A DNA stretch of 64,000 nucleotides from Capsicum annuum (Eukaryota; Streptophyta; Magnoliopsida; Solanales; Solanaceae): contig NC_061118.1 in assembly GCF_002878395.1 (NCBI RefSeq), forward strand, positions 84,098,673 to 84,162,672. Direction: 5' to 3'. Every line of letters starts with the position of its first letter. Positions within the stretch are counted from its first letter, which is position 1. The notes under the pieces are model-generated. The model was not told the origin of the DNA and did not search any database. It was given only the letters and a program-made list of their open reading frames with translations. Shown here piece by piece: positions 59,251 through 64,000 of this stretch. Both the position numbers and the translations under genes were made by a program.

Positions 59251-59712
59251 TAGATAGGAAGGCTGAACATGGTGTATGTAACATGATAAACTAATGCAAT
59301 ACCAAGTAATGAACATGTACTATATAATAAACTAAATAACTAAATACAAGGTCATGCAAATAGATGAATTCGAACAGTAGATTGTGGACTGTGGGAGCTA
59401 ATAATAACCGGTATACCCCAATCTGAGCTAACCAAGGTCTAACCTGTAACCCCAGCTGGAAGGGTGTTCAGTACCTTGCTAAAGGTACGAACACTAACTG
59501 ACATAAATCTACTAAACTGATGTCCAAAAAGGACTAAGGTGTCAAACCTAGTCTGACGGGTGACCCTTTAGAACCTACGATGGCGCCGTAGTTTTGGGAC
59601 TTAGGGATTTCTACTAAAGGTCTTAGCCTAACTGATGGGTGAGCCTTCATCCCTACATTCTCTCGGTGTTAAGTACTACTCTAAATTGAATGACACTGAC
59701 AACTGTTATGCT

Positions 59713-59713
59713 C

Positions 59714-59772
<59 letters not shown>
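59713..59772. repeat. (ATA)n microsatellite, about 20 units
   Basis: Uninterrupted aat/ata repeat within the chromovirus LTR. Confidence 0.95.
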
Positions 59773-59773
<1 letters not shown>

Positions 59774-61096
59774 CTGAGGACTAAAAATAAATGCATTATC
59801 TAAAAGTATTCAAAAAATGTAAACTGGAGGATATAGTACTCAAAAGTATATGCATGCAATCCCAGGTCATCAGGTGTTCATAACCCACCATCTCTAAAGA
59901 ATGCAACTATTATGCTAGTTTCATAATTTGGGTGAAATTAAAGAATTCAATAACGCAAGTTCAAGCTTATGGATTCCACAATGCAGTTAGGATTTGTGTA
60001 CATGGACATGTAATAACACTAAAATTTATGATAAAGTATGGATTACAACTCAATAAAATCAAGGGACTGAGATATCAAGAAATTTGACAACATCTATAAA
60101 CCTAACTTATAAAGAAGGAGGTGAACTAAAGAATTGGGTTAACTTTGGTCCCACATACCTGGAGATGAGAATCCTAGAGAACTCTTTAAAATTAGAATCC
60201 TGAAGAAGATGAACTCTAGCTCTGCCTTGGAGAAAGAAATTACCTTTTTTTTTGTTTGAAACTAAGTGTAAGATGTTTTTCTAAGTAATGAGGGATTAAG
60301 GTAATATTAACCTTAATAATCAGCCTTGAAATATCCTAACCGACATAGTTCTGATCTTAAAAGAGTGGGAAAAGATTGATACGCCCCTCTAAAATTCATA
60401 ACTAGAAGTTGTTAAAGGGGACGTACGGGACCTTCCCATGATCGTAGGACCAACCTATGATTGTGGGTTGTACTCATGGTTGGGAGTTGGATGAGAGCTC
60501 TCTGAACATGATCAGACGAGCCTTGGTATGATTATGGTATCTAACTACGATCATACCTTGGATCGTAGGTTCGAAGGTTTAGTTAGGATAATTTGTGGGA
60601 CTCACGATTGTGCCTAGGATCATGGTTTCAAAGCACCATAATGGCTTTCTCTCATAGTTAAAAGTTATACTTGTCAACTTTTAGATGTTGGGGTTGTCTC
60701 AATTAGACAAAACCCTTGTACGATCATACAATGTAACTACGATCGCGGTTTGGCTCATGACATCTCACTGCAGGACAATGCTTTCCTAAAAAGGTCACAA
60801 CTTTTTACCTTGATATCAGATTAAGGAAAACCTGGATGCGTTCAAAAGATAATTCAAATATATATTATTTTATGGGTCTATATCTTAAATATACTTCAGA
60901 ATCTACATATTATTTTCATTTGAAACTGATCATCTCTCAAGGAATCTATCGATAAAGAAAGGTTTTGGCTTAGTTACTGGCTAGGAGGTTCTTGTGGCCT
61001 ACATGATCCCTTATTATACTGTTAAAACTTTATGTTTAATACTATATGTACTTGAAGCATAGTTCTAACCTTGACTTCAATTTCTAGGGAGTTACA

Positions 61097-61130
61097 ATAT
61101 CTTTCCTTTGGGGTCATTCGTCCCTGAATG
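61097..61130 (-). other. Polypurine tract region of the chromovirus
   Basis: On the minus strand: tcattcagggacgaatgacc, then ccaaaggaaagata directly before the LTR start TGTAACTCCC. This matches the 'ttcgaggacgaatgatcctaa-ggggga' end of Solanaceae chromovirus polyproteins and the PPT. Confidence 0.75.
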
Positions 61131-61399
61131 AAAACTGACTAAGCTAGAAGGTTAGGGGAAAAGAGCTGCAATTCCCACATTTTCTTCACCATTTCTCTTG
61201 ATATTATTGGAACCTGTTCATACTATTTGTACTTGAAATTCCTACACTAAGTTTCTAAGATAGGAACACTAATATGATACCCAGCCAATAACTGAAATGC
61301 GGAATAAATTGGACTCATGGACGTATTATATAACATAATAATAACTGGGTGACATGAAATAGAAAGAATTAATTAATTATAGGAAAAATAATACCTCAA

Positions 61400-62800
61400 G
61401 TTGGTACTGAGTTCTAAGGGAAGAGGTAGGGGTACTTGGTCATCATATCTACCTCTGCTTCCTAAGTAGCTCCCTCAACTGACTGATTTTGCCAAAGAAC
61501 CTTTACCAAGGTGACTTCCTTATTCCTCAACTTAGAAACCTGCTGGTCAAGGATCTCAACAAAACCTTTTTGTAAGAGAGACTATCTTTAACACCCACAC
61601 TTTATAAGGGAACAACCGATGCAAGATCACCCATGCATTTCTTGAGCAAGGAAACATGTAAGACTAGACACAATGTTGCTAATTTTGTTGACAAATCTAA
61701 CTCATAGGCTATATTGCCAAAATGACCTACAATCTCATAAGGACCAATATAGCAGGAAGTGATCTTTCCTTGATTCCTAAGTCTACACACCCCTTCATAG
61801 GTGAAACTTTCAAGTTGACAAAATCACTAACAACAAGCTCATGATCCCTTCGACTTATATCTGCATAGGAATTCTAATGACTCTGAGCCTTTCTCTAATC
61901 AGCTGAAATTTCTCTAGAGCCTCATGGACTGAGTTTGGCCTTATCAATGTAGCTTCACCAACCTCAAACCAACCAGTAGGAGATTTATATCTCATAATAT
62001 AACATTTCTTAAATGAGGCCATCAGAATATCGTGGTGATAGTTATTATTAAAAGCAAACTCAATCAAAGGCAAATGATCATCCTAACTTCCTTTAAAATC
62101 GATTGCGCATGTCCTCAACATGTCTTCTAAGGTCTGAATGGTCCTCTATACCTGACTATCTGTCTGCGAGTGAAAAGTTGTATTGATATAAACTTGGGTA
62201 CCAAGAACCTTCTGAAATGTCTTCCAAAACTGAAAGGTAAATAGAGTACCTCTATCTAAAATGATAGTTAAAGAAACTCCATAAAATTTTACCAACTCCT
62301 TTTTTATAGAGCTTAACATAGTCCTTAGCTGAGTCTGAAGTGTTATTTAGCAGAAAATGGTCGACTTAGTTATTCGATCCATGATAACCTAAATAAAATA
62401 ATGTTGACAATGAGTACGAGGAAACACTGTGATGAAGTCCATATTCACCACCTCCTATTTTTACTTAAGAATACTGATGTCCTGAAGTATACCATCAGAT
62501 CTCTGGTACTCAACCTTAGCCTATTGGTAACACAACCACAAATTTCACGATATCTTTTTGTATATCATTCCACCAATAGACTTTTTATAAATTACGGTAC
62601 ATATTAGTGACTCCTAGGTGAATAAAATATTGAGAATCGTGAGATTTCACTAGGCTCCACTATCTCAAGTCATCTACATCTGAAATACATAGTCTTTCCT
62701 GATAGCAAAGAACACTATCTTTCTCTTGGGAGAAAACCTCAACCTTCTAACTTTGGACCATTTCTTTTAATTTAAGCAAAATAGGATCATTATCTTGTTG
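61400..62800 (-). pseudogene. Ty3/gypsy chromovirus pol end: integrase and chromodomain
   Basis: In order on the minus strand: an H2C2-like region (IHLGVTNMYRNL, VYWWNDIQKDIVKFV), the integrase core (VIMDRITKS; GTLFTFQFWKTFQKVLGTQV; TIQTLEDMLRTCAIDFKGSW; LPLIEFAFNNNYH; GWFEVGEATLI; ALEKFQLIRERL), the C-terminal GKITSCYIGPYEIVGHFGNI and LHVSLLKKCMGD..SVVPL block, and then a chromodomain (EILDQQVSKLRNKEVTLVKV, LWQNQSVEGAT, stop, EAEVDM). The chromodomain places it in the Del/Tekay-like chromoviruses, which target heterochromatin. Stops occur throughout, including TAG for the Trp of GATWEAE. RT, RNase H and protease lie beyond or are lost; the homology stops near 62800-62900. Confidence 0.88.
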
Positions 62801-62899
62801 TTTTTAAGTTCGTCTACCAAAGAGGATTCTGATCCTGAGCATCCCAAGTTCTTAGGATCTAGACCCTCTAAGAGATGAATAATTGAATTAGCCATGTTA

Positions 62900-64000
62900 C
62901 TGAAGTAATGTCAAAGTTGCCAGTGATAACGTCCCTAATGATGACTCATTGTTAAACACAATGAGTTGTCAGGAGGACTCTTTACCATGATATTAAGAAA
63001 GCCTAGGTTTTGGTCCCTTGACAACGAGTCCAGGGTACGACCCATTGTGAGACATAACGAGTCATTAGGAGAGACTCGTTGTCACAACAGAAGGATATCC
63101 AAGAGTTTAACACCTAACCATGATTCTTCATGAAGACTCGTTAAGTTAGACAATAAGTCGTTATTAGAGACCCATTATCATAACAGTGAAGGACTAAGTT
63201 GTCGACTCTTAGGTAATGACTCTAGGCCATGAGTTATCGACCCTCAGGTAATAACTTCGGGCCATGACTCGTGGTCAGACCTCATGAATCGTTGCCCAAG
63301 CCGTGATGATTGTTATTAGGATTTTTCTACATGTTTTAATTAGGATCATTTTAGTTTTTTCCTCCCTTTAATCTCTCTTCCATGGCTTAAAAACACCTAA
63401 ATAACCTCTTTACCTTTTAGTTATCAAGATTAAACCTTACTCTTTCCTCTTGAACTTTCATGGTAAGAGATATTAGGGTCTTAAAAAAAATTTAACACAC
63501 AGGCTCTAAACTTTAAATCCTCTTTAACTTCTTCCATATTTCAGGCATGTTGCTCAACCCTAACTTGTGTTTTTACATTAGGCCATTTACTTACTCAATC
63601 TCCATGTGTTTAAATTATTGGGTTTGAAATTGGGTTGACGACTTTTGATTGATTATTACTTAAATTATTTTCCCATATTTTAAATGTGTTATTTATGCTT
63701 GATAAATGGTTTGCTCTAGACTGAGTTGGTGCAACATGGTAGGGTTTGGAATGGGTGACATGGGTTTTCCAAATTTATGGATTTTTGACTTGGTAATGGA
63801 ATTAGCCTCAACCCACCTTGTAAACTTGATCTTGAATTTGAATAATTGCATGATTTAACATATTTTTTGAAAACATTGCATTGTATTAATGGATAAAAAT
63901 GGTTTTTGAAGGCCCTTAGTGGCCATGGTTTGGATTTTAAATAGAACTTAGGAGTCTAATAGTTACATAAATTGGTTTGGCATAATTATATAAGCTTTCA
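62900..64000. repeat. LTR-like sequence of another element, no gene
   Basis: 62940-63290 contains several copies of a short motif, gactcgttgtca / acgagtcattag / gactcgttaag, in both orientations, a style seen in Solanaceae gypsy LTRs. 63300-64000 continues without coding similarity to the window end. No termini or partner repeat are visible, so assignment is tentative. Confidence 0.4.

Larger units (their letters stand above)
58757..61096 (-). repeat. LTR of a minus-strand Ty3/gypsy chromovirus
   Basis: The right boundary is gggagttaca at 61096 (reverse: TGTAACTCCC, an LTR start), preceded on the minus strand by the PPT region. The left end is near 58757 but uncertain. The phrases ggcctggcatgacac and tgtgacacgcccc (58970) resemble LTR 3' ends. 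Inside are a three-unit 31-bp repeat (59163-59250) and an (ATA)n run (59713-59772). As the PPT side is present, this is the 3' LTR. Confidence 0.65.

Overview
The window is nuclear DNA from a flowering plant, most likely Solanaceae. The evidence is spliceosomal introns, AT-rich spacers, and a dense mixture of plant transposon families. The family clue is the repeated RTE/TS-type retroposon 3' end, a conserved block followed by a (TTG)n tail, which is a hallmark of Solanaceae RTE LINEs and TS SINEs. The species cannot be fixed from sequence alone.

Only one apparently functional host gene is recognisable. It is a PITH-domain protein gene on the minus strand, with 9 exons between 41562 and 27403 encoding 204 residues. 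Every splice junction keeps frame. Its first intron carries a sense RTE LINE. Its last intron (6.4 kb) carries two antisense RTE copies and a copia fragment. A 76-bp tandem duplication copies the splice donor of exon 3, and the extra donor has lost its GT.

Layout: 1-19.7 kb is nested Ty3/gypsy debris. It includes a plus-strand element with two long LTRs (2098-4402 and 7503-10485), a PBS and gag remnants, followed by several minus-strand LTR fragments rich in tandem repeats. 19.8-21.9 kb is an L1-type LINE 3' half. 22-27.4 kb is AT-rich spacer with a Stowaway MITE and a minisatellite. 27.4-41.6 kb is the PITH gene. 41.68-57.29 kb is one autonomous-type PIF/Harbinger element (terminal repeats, TAA target duplication, Myb/SANT ORF1, DDE ORF2). 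It begins about 120 bp upstream of the PITH start codon.

The most notable structure lies inside that Harbinger. A second Harbinger/Tourist-like unit (44065-54725, TTA target duplication) sits in ORF1 exon 2. It carries the 5' half of a class I formin gene (exons 1-3 with introns, signal peptide, TM segment, start of FH1, no FH2), so it looks like a Pack-type gene-capturing element. That unit was itself hit by a 2.74-kb solo LTR, a 1.3-kb Tourist element, and a nearly full coding RTE LINE with SINE tails.

57.3-64 kb is spacer, another RTE/SINE tail, and a minus-strand Ty3/gypsy chromovirus remnant (LTR, PPT, chromodomain, integrase), followed by another LTR-like stretch. Almost every transposon ORF is broken, often by TGG-to-stop or CGA-to-TGA type changes, so the transposons are old and silenced. 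RTE copy 1 is the best preserved.
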